Source of the DNA: an uncultured Faecalibacterium sp.
GTDB taxonomy: Bacteria > Bacillota > Clostridia > Oscillospirales > Ruminococcaceae
Length of the DNA stretch: 12,335 nt
NCBI GenBank assembly: GCA_945982465.1
Contig: CAMFSB010000020.1
Coordinates: 1-12,335, forward strand
Direction: 5' to 3'
The position numbers and the translations under genes were made by a program. The notes beneath the pieces are model-generated. The model was not told where the DNA came from and ran no database searches. It worked only from the letters and a program-made list of their open reading frames with translations. This document shows, piece by piece, positions 1 to 6,411 of this stretch (position 1 is its first letter; each line of letters opens with the position of its first letter).

Positions 1-39
1 TCCCCCGCTTGCTAAAAGCCGTACCCGGCTCTATGCTTT

Positions 40-57
40 CGCCCCGCGCGCGGGGCG
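40..57. repeat. 18-base perfect GC palindrome
   Basis: These 18 bases read the same on both strands (CGCCCCGCG and its complement). The palindrome is the first of four inverted repeats packed between the left edge of the window and the end of the ATP-grasp gene. No gene is visible across positions 1-240 on either strand, only GC-rich or T-rich hairpin sequence. Function is unknown; it could be part of a composite intergenic repeat. Confidence 0.6.
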
Positions 58-85
58 GCGCGGCAGACGGCCGGCTTGAGCAGCA

Positions 86-138
86 AAGCGCGGCAGTCCA
101 AAGCATTTTTGCCTTTGGACTGCCGCGCTTGATTTTTT
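86..138 (+). terminator. Long hairpin with T tract, probable terminator
   Basis: An 18-base arm at 86-103 is perfectly complementary to 113-130, with a 9-base loop. A run of six T (133-138) follows on the plus strand, as in an intrinsic terminator. It would stop transcription entering from a plus-strand gene to the left of the window. On the minus strand the same stem is followed only by a weak TTTGC, so it may also help end the ATP-grasp operon, though less clearly. The stem is unusually long and perfect for a simple terminator. Confidence 0.6.
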
Positions 139-165
139 ATGGGAAAACTCTCGCAAAAAGCCCTT

Positions 166-227
166 CTGCGCAAAAGGATTTTTGCGCAGGATCAAAAGTT
201 TTTGCCCCACTTTTTTCAAAAAGTGGG
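166..227. repeat. Two A/T-rich hairpins downstream of the ATP-grasp gene
   Basis: Two perfect inverted repeats lie just past the stop codon of the minus-strand ATP-grasp gene. One pairs 166-175 with 180-189 (CTGCGCAAAA arms). The other pairs 206-215 with 218-227 (CCCACTTTTT arms). The second starts only 14 bases beyond the stop. Neither is followed by a normal T run on the minus strand, so they are not textbook terminators, though they may stabilise or end the operon mRNA. Confidence 0.5.
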
Positions 228-240
228 AACAGCGGGCCGC

Positions 241-1437
241 TTACCGGCTGGCCAGCACGTCGGCGTAGAACTGATCCATCGCCTCTTTGGTGGGGAAGGT
301 GGCCACGTACATCTGGTTGGCCATGGCGCCGGCCAGCGCGTCGGGGATGCGCTCCACCATCTTTATCTGCGGGCCGTATTTTTCCAGGATCTGCTCGTGG
401 CTGAGCACAAAGTCCTTGCCGTCGCGGCGGCCGGCGTAGGCGCAGTAGGCGTGCTCGCCGGTGGGCATGGTGGACTGGTCGAACGCGATCATATCCGCCC
501 AGATCTTATACACGTTGGTGCTGTTGGCGTAGTTCATCATATCGGGGCTGAAGCCGCCGCAGGGGCGCATGTTCACTTCCAGCGCCACCACGTCGCCCTT
601 TTTGCCCATGCCCGGCTGGTCCTGCGTCAGGCGGAAGAACTCGAAGTGCACAAAGCGGCTCTTTACGCCAAAGCTCTTGACCGTGGCACGGCCGGCGGCG
701 CGGGTGTCGGCGGGCAGGTCCTTGACGATGTAGTAGATGGAGTTGTCGTTGTCGTTGACGATATCCATGATGGAGAACGGCGTCACGTTGCCCGTTTCAA
801 AAATCGGCTCGCCTGCGGCGTTGATGATGGCGTCGTAGGAGTTGACCTCCGCGTGGATGAACTCCTCCATAATATAGCGCACGCCCGGCTCGCGCTTTGC
901 CTGCAAAAAGTCGGCCAGGTCAGCGTCGCTGTTCAGCTTGTAGGTATGGGACGCGCCCACGCCGTTGTCGGGCTTGACCACCACCGGGTAGCCTACCTCT
1001 TTGATAAAGGCGGCGCAGCCGGCCGCGTCGTCCACAATATGGTAGCGGGCGGTGGGGATGCCGGCTTTCTGGTAATATTCCTTCATGCCGGACTTGTACT
1101 TGATGCGGGGCATGTCCTCCACCTGGAAGCCGCTGGTAATGTGGAAATCGGTGCGCAGGGCGGCGTCGCGCTCCAGCCAGTATTCGTTGTTGGATTCCAG
1201 CCAGTCGATACGGCCGTACTTGTGGATGAAGAACGCCACGGCGCGGTACACCTCGTCGTAGTTTTCCAGGCTGCCGACCTTGTAATACTCGTTCAGGCTG
1301 GCTTTCAGCTCGGGCATCAGCTCATTGTAGGGCTGGTCGCCCACGCCCAGCACGTTCATGCCGTTGTTTTTCAGCTCGCGGCAGAACTGCCAGTAGTTGG
1401 TGGGAAAATTCGGTGAGATAAAGACGACGTTTTTCAT
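241..1437 (-). CDS. ATP-grasp domain ligase, substrate unknown
   Basis: This 398-residue protein belongs to the ATP-grasp superfamily, whose members use ATP to form an acyl-phosphate on a carboxylate and join it to an amine or similar nucleophile. Residues 1-110 look like the N-terminal pre-ATP-grasp fold. A lysine at about 155 in VVVKP is followed by a flexible glycine loop GVGAS (159-163). EEF (191-193) fits the adenine-binding hinge. ALEVNMRPCGG carries the metal-binding E287, N289 and R291. There is no signal peptide or membrane segment, so it should be cytosolic. The ATG follows GGAGG by 5 bases. It is the last gene of a probable operon with two esterase-like genes, 132 bases after the nearer one. 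The layout is closer to stand-alone carboxylate-amine ligases than to biotin carboxylase or D-Ala-D-Ala ligase. The substrate cannot be read from the sequence. Confidence 0.85.
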   Translation of the reverse strand: MKNVVFISPNFPTNYWQFCRELKNNGMNVLGVGDQPYNELMPELKASLNEYYKVGSLENYDEVYRAVAFFIHKYGRIDWLESNNEYWLERDAALRTDFHITSGFQVEDMPRIKYKSGMKEYYQKAGIPTARYHIVDDAAGCAAFIKEVGYPVVVKPDNGVGASHTYKLNSDADLADFLQAKREPGVRYIMEEFIHAEVNSYDAIINAAGEPIFETGNVTPFSIMDIVNDNDNSIYYIVKDLPADTRAAGRATVKSFGVKSRFVHFEFFRLTQDQPGMGKKGDVVALEVNMRPCGGFSPDMMNYANSTNVYKIWADMIAFDQSTMPTGEHAYCAYAGRRDGKDFVLSHEQILEKYGPQIKMVERIPDALAGAMANQMYVATFPTKEAMDQFYADVLASR

Positions 1438-1470
1438 GGTTTCCTCCCTCTTTTTTCTCCGTTTTACGCT

Positions 1471-1489
1471 GCGGCCCGCTGCGGGCCGC
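1471..1489. repeat. Intergenic GC hairpin before the ATP-grasp gene
   Basis: GCGGCCCGC at 1471-1479 pairs with 1481-1489. It lies about 33 bases upstream of the ATP-grasp start, within the 132-base spacer after the esterase stop. No T run follows on the minus strand, so it should not terminate the operon. A second, bulged hairpin lies at about 1507-1545. These structures may tune translation or mRNA decay between the two genes. Confidence 0.4.
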
Positions 1490-1569
1490 CGTTTTCCGTT
1501 TTTGGGGGCCGGGTGCTGCGGCTTGTTTTGCGCCGCGCCCGGCCATCTCCCCGCTGCCGCGGGCGGGGC

Positions 1570-2325
1570 TTATTCGCCCAGCAGGTAGGGCACAAAGTAC
1601 ACCACCTGTTTATACCACCAGTCCCAGTCGTGGGCGCAGTCGTAGCCCCAAAAGTCCACCCAGGTGCCAATGCCCTTGCTGCGCAGGATGCTTTGCAGCT
1701 GGCGGGTGGAATCCGGGATCTCCCACGGGCCCTGGCCCACGCAGATCACGGCCCGCTGGCTGTTGTACAGCCCAATGTAGGGGTGGTCGGCAGGCAGGTT
1801 GGCCATGTAGTCCACCGGCGAGTTGGCGTACACCACCTCGTCCATGTAGCCGTCGAAGCCATAGCTGGCGGTGTAAATGCCCGACAGCGCCAGCAGCCCG
1901 CTGAACAGGTCCGGCCGGCGGAAGTACAGGTTGGCCGCGTGGGGGGCGCCCAGGCTGCACCCAAACGCGAGGATGCCGGGGGCCTCGGCCCAGCCGTTGC
2001 GCTCGCAGGCCATGGCCTGAATGAACGGGACCATCTCGTAGAACAGGTAGTCCATCCACTGTTCATGCCGGCGGGCGCGCCAGTACGGGTCGCCGCCCTT
2101 GTTGGACCAGGTCTCCAGGTCCAGCGTGTCCACCGCGAACACCATCACCTGGCCCGACTCGATCCACGGTGCCCACACCTCGGCCATGTGGAAATCCTCG
2201 AACGAGAAAAAGCGCCCGTCCTGGCAGGGGATAAACAGCACGGGCCGGCCCGCGTGGCCGTACACCTTGCACTCCATATCCCGGCCCAGCGTGGGGCTGT
2301 ACTCCTTAAAATACTGTGTCTGCAT
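1570..2325 (-). CDS. Esterase-like alpha/beta hydrolase
   Basis: This 251-residue protein is a putative serine esterase of the alpha/beta hydrolase fold. The nucleophile elbow is FGCSLGA, with Ser124 in GxSxG. The likely catalytic histidine is His232 in the C-terminal AHDWDWW segment. The acid residue is less certain, possibly in WEIPDS near 201-206. The protein is rich in Trp and Tyr. No signal peptide or membrane helix is visible, so it is probably cytosolic. The reading frame continues open upstream to 2970, but the true start is the ATG at 2325: AAGGAG (2335-2340) lies 9 bases before it, and an upstream extension would overlap the preceding esterase gene. It resembles the COG4947-type esterase group by general appearance. 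It sits between a second esterase and an ATP-grasp gene on the same strand. The substrate is unknown. Confidence 0.82.
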   Translation of the reverse strand: MQTQYFKEYSPTLGRDMECKVYGHAGRPVLFIPCQDGRFFSFEDFHMAEVWAPWIESGQVMVFAVDTLDLETWSNKGGDPYWRARRHEQWMDYLFYEMVPFIQAMACERNGWAEAPGILAFGCSLGAPHAANLYFRRPDLFSGLLALSGIYTASYGFDGYMDEVVYANSPVDYMANLPADHPYIGLYNSQRAVICVGQGPWEIPDSTRQLQSILRSKGIGTWVDFWGYDCAHDWDWWYKQVVYFVPYLLGE

Positions 2326-2429
2326 GGGGGGATTCTCCTTTTTTGATCCATCTGCGCGGGGGCACGCCGGCCCTGCCGCGTTTTCCATCCTTTCCCGCGA
2401 AGCCGCCGCGCTGTGCCGCGGGGAACCGG

Positions 2430-3203
2430 TCATTCCTCTTCGATGCCGTACATCAGCGTCCCGACAAAAAACGGCAGCTGCCGCTCCCAGCTTGCCTCGC
2501 AGTGGTCGCCGCCGGGCACCACCCGGCTGGTCAGCAGCACGCGGCGGCTTAAAAGCTGGCTGGTCACGCGGGCAAACTGGTTTTCCATCACCTCGTGGTT
2601 GCTGAATTCGTTGGCGCCGTAATCCATGTACACCACGGTGTCGGGGGCCACATCGGCGCTGCGGACCAGCCGGGCGATGCGGTCGGGCGCCACCCACACC
2701 GAGGGCGACAGCGCCGCCGCCCGGCCGAACACCTTGTTGTATTCCAGCACGGCGTACAGGCTCATCAGCCCACCCATCGAGCTGCCGGCGATCAGCGTAT
2801 GCTGCCGGTCCGGCAGAGTGCGGTAGGTGCGGTCGATATACGGCTTGAAGGTGTGCACGAACCATTCCATCGTTTCGCGGCCGCGGCCGGGCACATAGCC
2901 CAGGTCGGGGTCGTGGAAGGTGTAGGGCGAATATTCCGACAAGCGGCCGTTGTCCGGGCTGTGGTTGCACTCCACGGCTGCAACGATCAGCGGCGTTTCG
3001 GTGTAATCCAGGTACTCGCCCAGACCCCAGCTTTTGCCGTAGGTGGCGTCGGCGTCAAAAAAGACGTTGTGGCCGTCGAACATGTACAGCACCGGGTAAT
3101 GCCGCCCGGCGTCCTCAAAATAGCCCTCGGGCAGGTACACATAGGCATTGCGCGGCTCATCGCCCGTCAGCTGCGGGATCGTGAGGCTCCATTTTTCGAT
3201 CAT
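2430..3203 (-). CDS. Esterase D/enterochelin-esterase-type hydrolase
   Basis: This 257-residue serine hydrolase resembles the PF00756 esterase family (esterase D, Fes/IroE-like, mycolyltransferase fold). The conserved blocks are YVYLPEGY (21-28), the strand PVLYMFDGHNVF (37-48), the nucleophile elbow AGSSMGG with Ser142, ALSPSVW (164-170), and GGDHCEASW with the probable catalytic His234. Glu199 in DYGANE fits the acid position. Length is normal for the cytosolic branch, and no signal peptide is seen. It is the first gene of the probable minus-strand operon and precedes the second esterase by 104 bases without a visible terminator. The ATG has AAAGGA 17 bases upstream, a long spacing, so translation may be modest or leader-structured. 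Members act on short-chain, aryl, sugar or siderophore esters. No siderophore gene is visible here, so substrate is open. Confidence 0.85.
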   Translation of the reverse strand: MIEKWSLTIPQLTGDEPRNAYVYLPEGYFEDAGRHYPVLYMFDGHNVFFDADATYGKSWGLGEYLDYTETPLIVAAVECNHSPDNGRLSEYSPYTFHDPDLGYVPGRGRETMEWFVHTFKPYIDRTYRTLPDRQHTLIAGSSMGGLMSLYAVLEYNKVFGRAAALSPSVWVAPDRIARLVRSADVAPDTVVYMDYGANEFSNHEVMENQFARVTSQLLSRRVLLTSRVVPGGDHCEASWERQLPFFVGTLMYGIEEE

Positions 3204-3229
3204 AATACTGGCTGATCCGTTCCTTTCAG

Positions 3230-3247
3230 GCGCCGCGGCCGCGGCGC
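3230..3247. repeat. 18-base GC palindrome in esterase leader
   Basis: A perfect self-complementary 18-mer (GCGCCGCGG and its complement) lies between the predicted promoter and the Shine-Dalgarno (3221-3226) of the first esterase gene. As RNA it could form a very stable short hairpin, or it could serve as a protein-binding site on DNA. No T run follows it on the minus strand, so it is not a terminator. Confidence 0.5.
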
Positions 3248-3268
3248 ATACTGCGGGTTATGGTTTGC

Positions 3269-3297
3269 AGTTTATCACAGTGAAGCGCCGATTGCAA
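3269..3297 (-). promoter_or_regulatory. Candidate promoter of the esterase/ATP-grasp operon
   Basis: On the minus strand, TTGCAA (3297-3292) and TAAACT (3274-3269) are separated by 17 bases. Each matches the sigma-A consensus at 4 of 6 positions. Transcription would start near 3262 and leave a leader of about 59 bases that includes the GC palindrome. No better promoter is visible in the 682-base gap, and none is seen between the three genes. Confidence 0.45.
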
Positions 3298-3773
3298 TTC
3301 CGTTCCGGCCCCGGGGCTGCTGAATTTTGCTCGTGTTTCGGGCATAAAAGTGTACGATTTGGACACGCGGCTGCAAAATCGCCGTTCTTTACCCGCCGCA
3401 CGGGTACGGCGCTTCGGCCCCGGCGCCGGGCGCGATGGCCAAAAAATGCGCGTGAGGAGCCAGTCTCCCCACCCCAGCCGAAAGCCGCCGACGACGAAAA
3501 TTCCGGCCAAAACGCCTCACCCCAAAACCGCCGCGCGGGGCCAAAATACACCGCCCGCCCCACCCCGGCAAGCCGCTGGCCCGGCGGCGCGGCGGCCCGT
3601 CTTTGCATGCCCGCGGCAGGGTTAGGGGCGCGCTTTTGCACGGCGCAGGGGCCGGCGGGCGCCCGCGCCGCCCCCTGCTGCCGTTTTTTGCCGCACGGGC
3701 GCGTATTCAGAATAAATTTTGAATATTTTATTGATTGAAGCAAAAAAACAACAAAAGATTTTTGCGGGAATCC
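3298..3773. other. Non-coding stretch, GC-rich then AT-rich
   Basis: No convincing gene is present here. Open frames exist on both strands, but their products are low-complexity strings of Arg, Ala, Pro and Gly, lack good ribosome binding sites and resemble no family I recognise. About 3460-3600 is strikingly C-rich on the plus strand, with repeated CCAAAA words; the minus strand has clustered G runs near 3549-3575. From about 3710 the sequence becomes AT-rich (AATAAATTTTGAATATTTTA), which could act as an upstream element for the XRE promoter. Confidence 0.5.
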
Positions 3774-3812
3774 TTGACCGGATGCGCCGCGTTTGCTATT
3801 ATGAAATCCGGT
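3774..3812 (+). promoter_or_regulatory. Strong promoter with candidate operator for XRE gene
   Basis: TTGACC (3774-3779) and TATTAT (3797-3802) are spaced by 17 bases, a near-consensus sigma-A promoter giving a leader of about 77 bases to the XRE gene. A 7-base inverted repeat, ACCGGAT at 3777-3783 and ATCCGGT at 3806-3812, brackets the -10 region: the first arm overlaps the -35, the second covers the expected start site. That placement suits a repressor site, possibly for autoregulation by the XRE protein itself. Confidence 0.65.
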
Positions 3813-3885
3813 AAAAAACGTGTATTTTAACTGCATGCGCTTTGTATCTATCTGCAATTTTTAATTTGTACAGGAGGCATCCACC

Positions 3886-4221
3886 ATGAACACCCGCATT
3901 CGTACGCTTCGCAAAACCTTGGGCCTGAGTCAGACAGAATTCGGCGAACGGATCGGTCTGCGGCAGGCCTCCGTCAGCTGCATGGAGCGCGCCAGCTTTA
4001 CCGTCTCCGAAAAGACCATCGAGGCGATCTGCGCCCAGTTCGGCGTAAACGAGGCCTGGCTGCGCACCGGCGCCGGCTGCATGTTCTGGGAAGACGAAAA
4101 AAAGCGGCAGGATTTTCTGGCCCTGTTCGACCGGCTGGACCCCGCTTTGCAGGAATATCTCATCCACATCACCCAGCAGCTTGTGGACGCCCAGACCGCC
4201 ATGCTCAGCCGTGAGCGCTGA
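3886..4221 (+). CDS. XRE-family helix-turn-helix regulator
   Basis: This 111-residue protein has an N-terminal lambda-repressor/Cro-type DNA-binding domain (about 4-62). The helix-turn-helix lies near LSQTEFGERIGLRQASVS (15-32), followed by the FGVNEAWLRTGAGCMF block (52-67) typical of small phage-derived XRE regulators in Clostridia. The remaining 45 residues are a short helical tail with no peptidase or ligand domain. The start is fixed by AGGAGG (3872-3877) 8 bases before the ATG. It is transcribed from its own strong promoter and closed by two terminators, so it is probably a single-gene unit. Targets may include its own promoter dyad; the downstream GH3 gene and the divergent esterase operon are other possible targets. 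No phage genes lie nearby. Confidence 0.88.
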   Translation: MNTRIRTLRKTLGLSQTEFGERIGLRQASVSCMERASFTVSEKTIEAICAQFGVNEAWLRTGAGCMFWEDEKKRQDFLALFDRLDPALQEYLIHITQQLVDAQTAMLSRER

Positions 4222-4228
4222 GCCTTTC

Positions 4229-4253
4229 CCCCGCCGCCCGGCGGGGCTTTTTT
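4229..4253 (+). terminator. Intrinsic terminator after XRE gene (copy 1)
   Basis: CCCCGCC (4229-4235) pairs with GGCGGGG (4240-4246) around a GCCC loop. A C and six T (4248-4253) follow. It begins 8 bases after the XRE stop codon and is a classic intrinsic terminator. The same 36 bases (4229-4264) recur exactly at 4343-4378. Confidence 0.85.
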
Positions 4254-4342
4254 GTGCGGCGGGGTTTCAGGCCAAACGCAGCCTTGCCGCCGGGCAGGTT
4301 TTCCCCGCCTGCGCGGCAGCCCGCACTTCGCCGGTCTGCCCG

Positions 4343-4367
4343 CCCCGCCGCCCGGCGGGGCTTTTTT
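4343..4367 (+). terminator. Second identical terminator (copy 2)
   Basis: This is an exact second copy of the terminator that closes the XRE gene, 114 bases downstream: the same 7-bp stem, GCCC loop and six-T run (4362-4367). Identity extends 11 bases past the T run, through 4378. It lies just before the GH3 promoter region and would insulate that gene from read-through. A weaker hairpin with TTTT lies between the copies near 4282-4303. Confidence 0.8.
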
Positions 4368-4395
4368 GTGCGGCGGGGGTGAAATCCTGCGTGTT

Positions 4396-4428
4396 TTGCT
4401 GGCGCTGGCCGCCGCTGTGTGGTACACT
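4396..4428 (+). promoter_or_regulatory. Possible promoter for GH3 gene
   Basis: An extended -10, TGGTACACT (TACACT at 4423-4428), lies about 83 bases before the GH3 start. The -35 is poor: TTGCTG is 21 bases upstream, and the best-spaced hexamer, TGGCGC, matches weakly. A small dyad GTGT-GGT-ACAC overlaps the -10. The leader would include a 14-base palindrome (4441-4454) and other GC-rich structure ahead of the ribosome binding site. Confidence 0.4.
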
Positions 4429-4510
4429 AAAGGCAAATACGGGCCGGCCGGCCCCGGCGCACCGCCCGGGGCCCGGCGCGGCGGACGGAACGATTAAGGA
4501 GGTACCCCTT

Positions 4511-6286
4511 ATGGTCGATTTGAAAGCCAAACCCTATTGCCTTTCTGACGAGGACATTGCCTGGGTGCAGGGCACCATCGCCGGCATGACCGACGAGGAA
4601 AAGGTGGGCCAGCTGTTCTTCCAGCTCACCGCCAGCCAGGACGAAGCGTACTTGAAAGAGTTGATGGAAAAGTACCATCTGGGCGGCTGCCGCTACAACG
4701 GCATGCCCGGCGCCAGAGTGCTGGCCCAGAACGCCGTGCTGCAAAAGTACGCCAAGGTGCCGGTGTTCATCGCCTGCAATACCGAGCAGGGCGGCAGCGG
4801 TGCGTGCTCCGATGGCACCTTCATTGCCAGCGGCATCAAGATCGGCGCCACCGGCAACGTGGAATACGCCCGCGATCTGGGCCGCATGTCCAACGAGGAG
4901 GCCGCGGCCATCGGCTGCAACATGGCCTTTGCCCCCGTGTGCGACATCCATTACAACTGGGAGAACACCGAGGTGGTGTCCCGCGCGTTCGGCAGCGACC
5001 CCGACCGGGTGGCCGCCATGAGCAAGGCCTATATGGAGGGCGCACAGTCCATTCCGGGCTTTGCCAGCGTGGCCAAGCACTTCCCCGGCAACGGCCAGGA
5101 CTTCCGCGACGCGCACCTGTCCAACAACATCAACAGCTTTGGCGAAGAGCAGTGGATGGCCACCTACGGCAAGGTGTACAAGACCCTGATCGACGGCGGG
5201 CTGTGCGGCATTATGGGCGGCCACATCCTGATGCCCGCCTATATGCGCGAGGTGCGCCCCGGCATTGCCGACGACGAGATGCTGCCCGCCACCCTGTGCC
5301 CCGAGGTGATGACCGGCCTGCTGCGCGGCAAGCTGGGCTTCAACGGCATGGTGGTCACCGACGCATCCCACATGGTGGGCATGACCGACCGCATGTCCCG
5401 CAAGGACATGCTGCCCGCGTCCATCAACGCCGGGTGCGATATGTTCCTGTTCTTCAACGACCCCGACGAGGACTTTGCCACCATGCTGGACGCCTACCGC
5501 ACCGGCGTCATCAGCGAGGAGCGCATGACCGAGGCTCTGACCCGCATCCTGGGCCTGAAAGCGCGCCTGGGCCTGCATAAAAAGGCCAAGGAAGAGCTGG
5601 TGCCCGCCCCCGAAACGCTGGCCGGCGCCCTGGGCAAGCCGGAGTACAAGGCGGTTTCCAAGGCCATCAGCGACGACTGCATCACGCTGGTGAAGTACAA
5701 GGACGAGGGCGTGCTGCCCCTGACCCCCGAAAAGTACAAGCGCATCATGATCGTGTATGTCAAGGGCGCCGACGGCCCCATGGCCGCCCTGGCCGCCATG
5801 GCGATGGGTGCCGGCGCGGCCCGGCAGACCCCCGCCGAGGTGCTGCGCGACAAGCTGATCGCCCAGGGCTTTGACGCCTTTATCTACGAAAGCCCGCTGG
5901 ACAAGATGAAAAAGCAGATCGCCGCCGGCGAAAAGCCCAACCTGAACCTGTACTTTGCCGGCAAAAACGCCATTGCCGACTTTGTGGCCGGGCAGGATCT
6001 GGTGATCACGCTGTGCGACGTGGCCAACGGCCGGCCTGTGTTCGGCCTGAGCAAGGGCGGCGGCGAGATCCCCTGGTATGTGTTCGAGCAGCCGGTGGTG
6101 GCCATCAGCGTCAACGCGCCCACCATGCTGGCCGATATCCCCATGGTGCGCACCTATATCAACGCCTACGACTCCAAGCCCGACACCATGGACGCCCTGG
6201 TCGCCGACCTGATGGCCGGCCCCGAAGCGTTCAAGGGCAAGGACCCCATCGACAGCTTCTGCGGCCTGTGGGACACCCGCATCTGA
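4511..6286 (+). CDS. GH3 glycosidase, NagZ-like beta-N-acetylhexosaminidase
   Basis: This 591-residue protein is a family GH3 glycoside hydrolase. Early MTDEEKVGQL (26-35) is typical of the TIM-barrel start. SRAFGSDP (157-164) and KHFPGNG (189-195) bind substrate. RDAH (199-202) keeps the Asp-x-His dyad used as acid/base in NagZ-type members. VVTDASHM holds the probable nucleophile Asp284. From about residue 385 a second domain begins (ITLVKYKDEGVLPL), as in the GH3 C-terminal domain, making it longer than the 340-residue single-domain NagZ. No signal peptide is seen, so it probably acts in the cytosol on imported sugars or muropeptide fragments. AAGGAGG lies 8 bases before the ATG. A strong bidirectional terminator follows. 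A beta-glucosidase or other GH3 activity is possible, but the Asp-x-His dyad favours N-acetylglucosaminide cleavage. Confidence 0.88.
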   Translation: MVDLKAKPYCLSDEDIAWVQGTIAGMTDEEKVGQLFFQLTASQDEAYLKELMEKYHLGGCRYNGMPGARVLAQNAVLQKYAKVPVFIACNTEQGGSGACSDGTFIASGIKIGATGNVEYARDLGRMSNEEAAAIGCNMAFAPVCDIHYNWENTEVVSRAFGSDPDRVAAMSKAYMEGAQSIPGFASVAKHFPGNGQDFRDAHLSNNINSFGEEQWMATYGKVYKTLIDGGLCGIMGGHILMPAYMREVRPGIADDEMLPATLCPEVMTGLLRGKLGFNGMVVTDASHMVGMTDRMSRKDMLPASINAGCDMFLFFNDPDEDFATMLDAYRTGVISEERMTEALTRILGLKARLGLHKKAKEELVPAPETLAGALGKPEYKAVSKAISDDCITLVKYKDEGVLPLTPEKYKRIMIVYVKGADGPMAALAAMAMGAGAARQTPAEVLRDKLIAQGFDAFIYESPLDKMKKQIAAGEKPNLNLYFAGKNAIADFVAGQDLVITLCDVANGRPVFGLSKGGGEIPWYVFEQPVVAISVNAPTMLADIPMVRTYINAYDSKPDTMDALVADLMAGPEAFKGKDPIDSFCGLWDTRI

Positions 6287-6316
6287 CCGCGCCCCGGCCT
6301 GACCGGCCCCGCGCGA

Positions 6317-6388
6317 CCAAAAACAGCAGCGCCCGCCCCTGTGCGAACAGGGGCGGGCGCTTTTTTTGCGCGAGGGGGCTGCCGGGGG
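6317..6388. repeat. Bidirectional-terminator cassette, copy 1
   Basis: This copy starts with CCAAAAACAGCAGCG and ends with GCGCGAGGGGGCTGCCGGGG. In between is a perfect 14-bp stem, 6329-6342 with 6347-6360, and a GCGA loop. Seven T (6361-6367) follow on the plus strand and TTTTT from the opening CCAAAAA follows on the minus strand, so it can terminate both the GH3 gene and the convergent XRE gene. The whole cassette, including flanks outside the hairpin, recurs at 8890-8959. Confidence 0.85.
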
Positions 6389-6411
6389 GCGCGCCGTATA
6401 TCCCGGGGCAG

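Larger units (their letters stand above)
4229..4378. repeat. 36-base direct repeat containing a terminator, two copies
   Basis: The copies are 4229-4264 and 4343-4378, identical over 36 bases and separated by 78 bases of unrelated GC-rich sequence. The shared unit covers the terminator stem, the T run and a trailing GTGCGGCGGGG, so the identity is longer than terminator function needs. This suggests a local duplication or a dispersed repeat rather than convergence. Confidence 0.8.

Noticed and set aside
139..1416. Long plus-strand open frame opposite the ATP-grasp gene
   Set aside because: Its product is a Val/His/Gly/Ala-rich string with no family features, the usual mirror of a GC-rich gene, while the minus strand gives clear ATP-grasp motifs and a good ribosome site.
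2326..2970. Upstream extension of the second esterase
   Set aside because: It would overlap the first esterase gene in another frame, and its residues are non-family low complexity. AAGGAG precedes the ATG at 2325.
3258..3857. 199-codon minus-strand frame in the large intergenic gap
   Set aside because: The start is a TTG without a ribosome site, the sequence is Arg/Ala/Pro-rich, and it overlaps the promoters of both flanking units.
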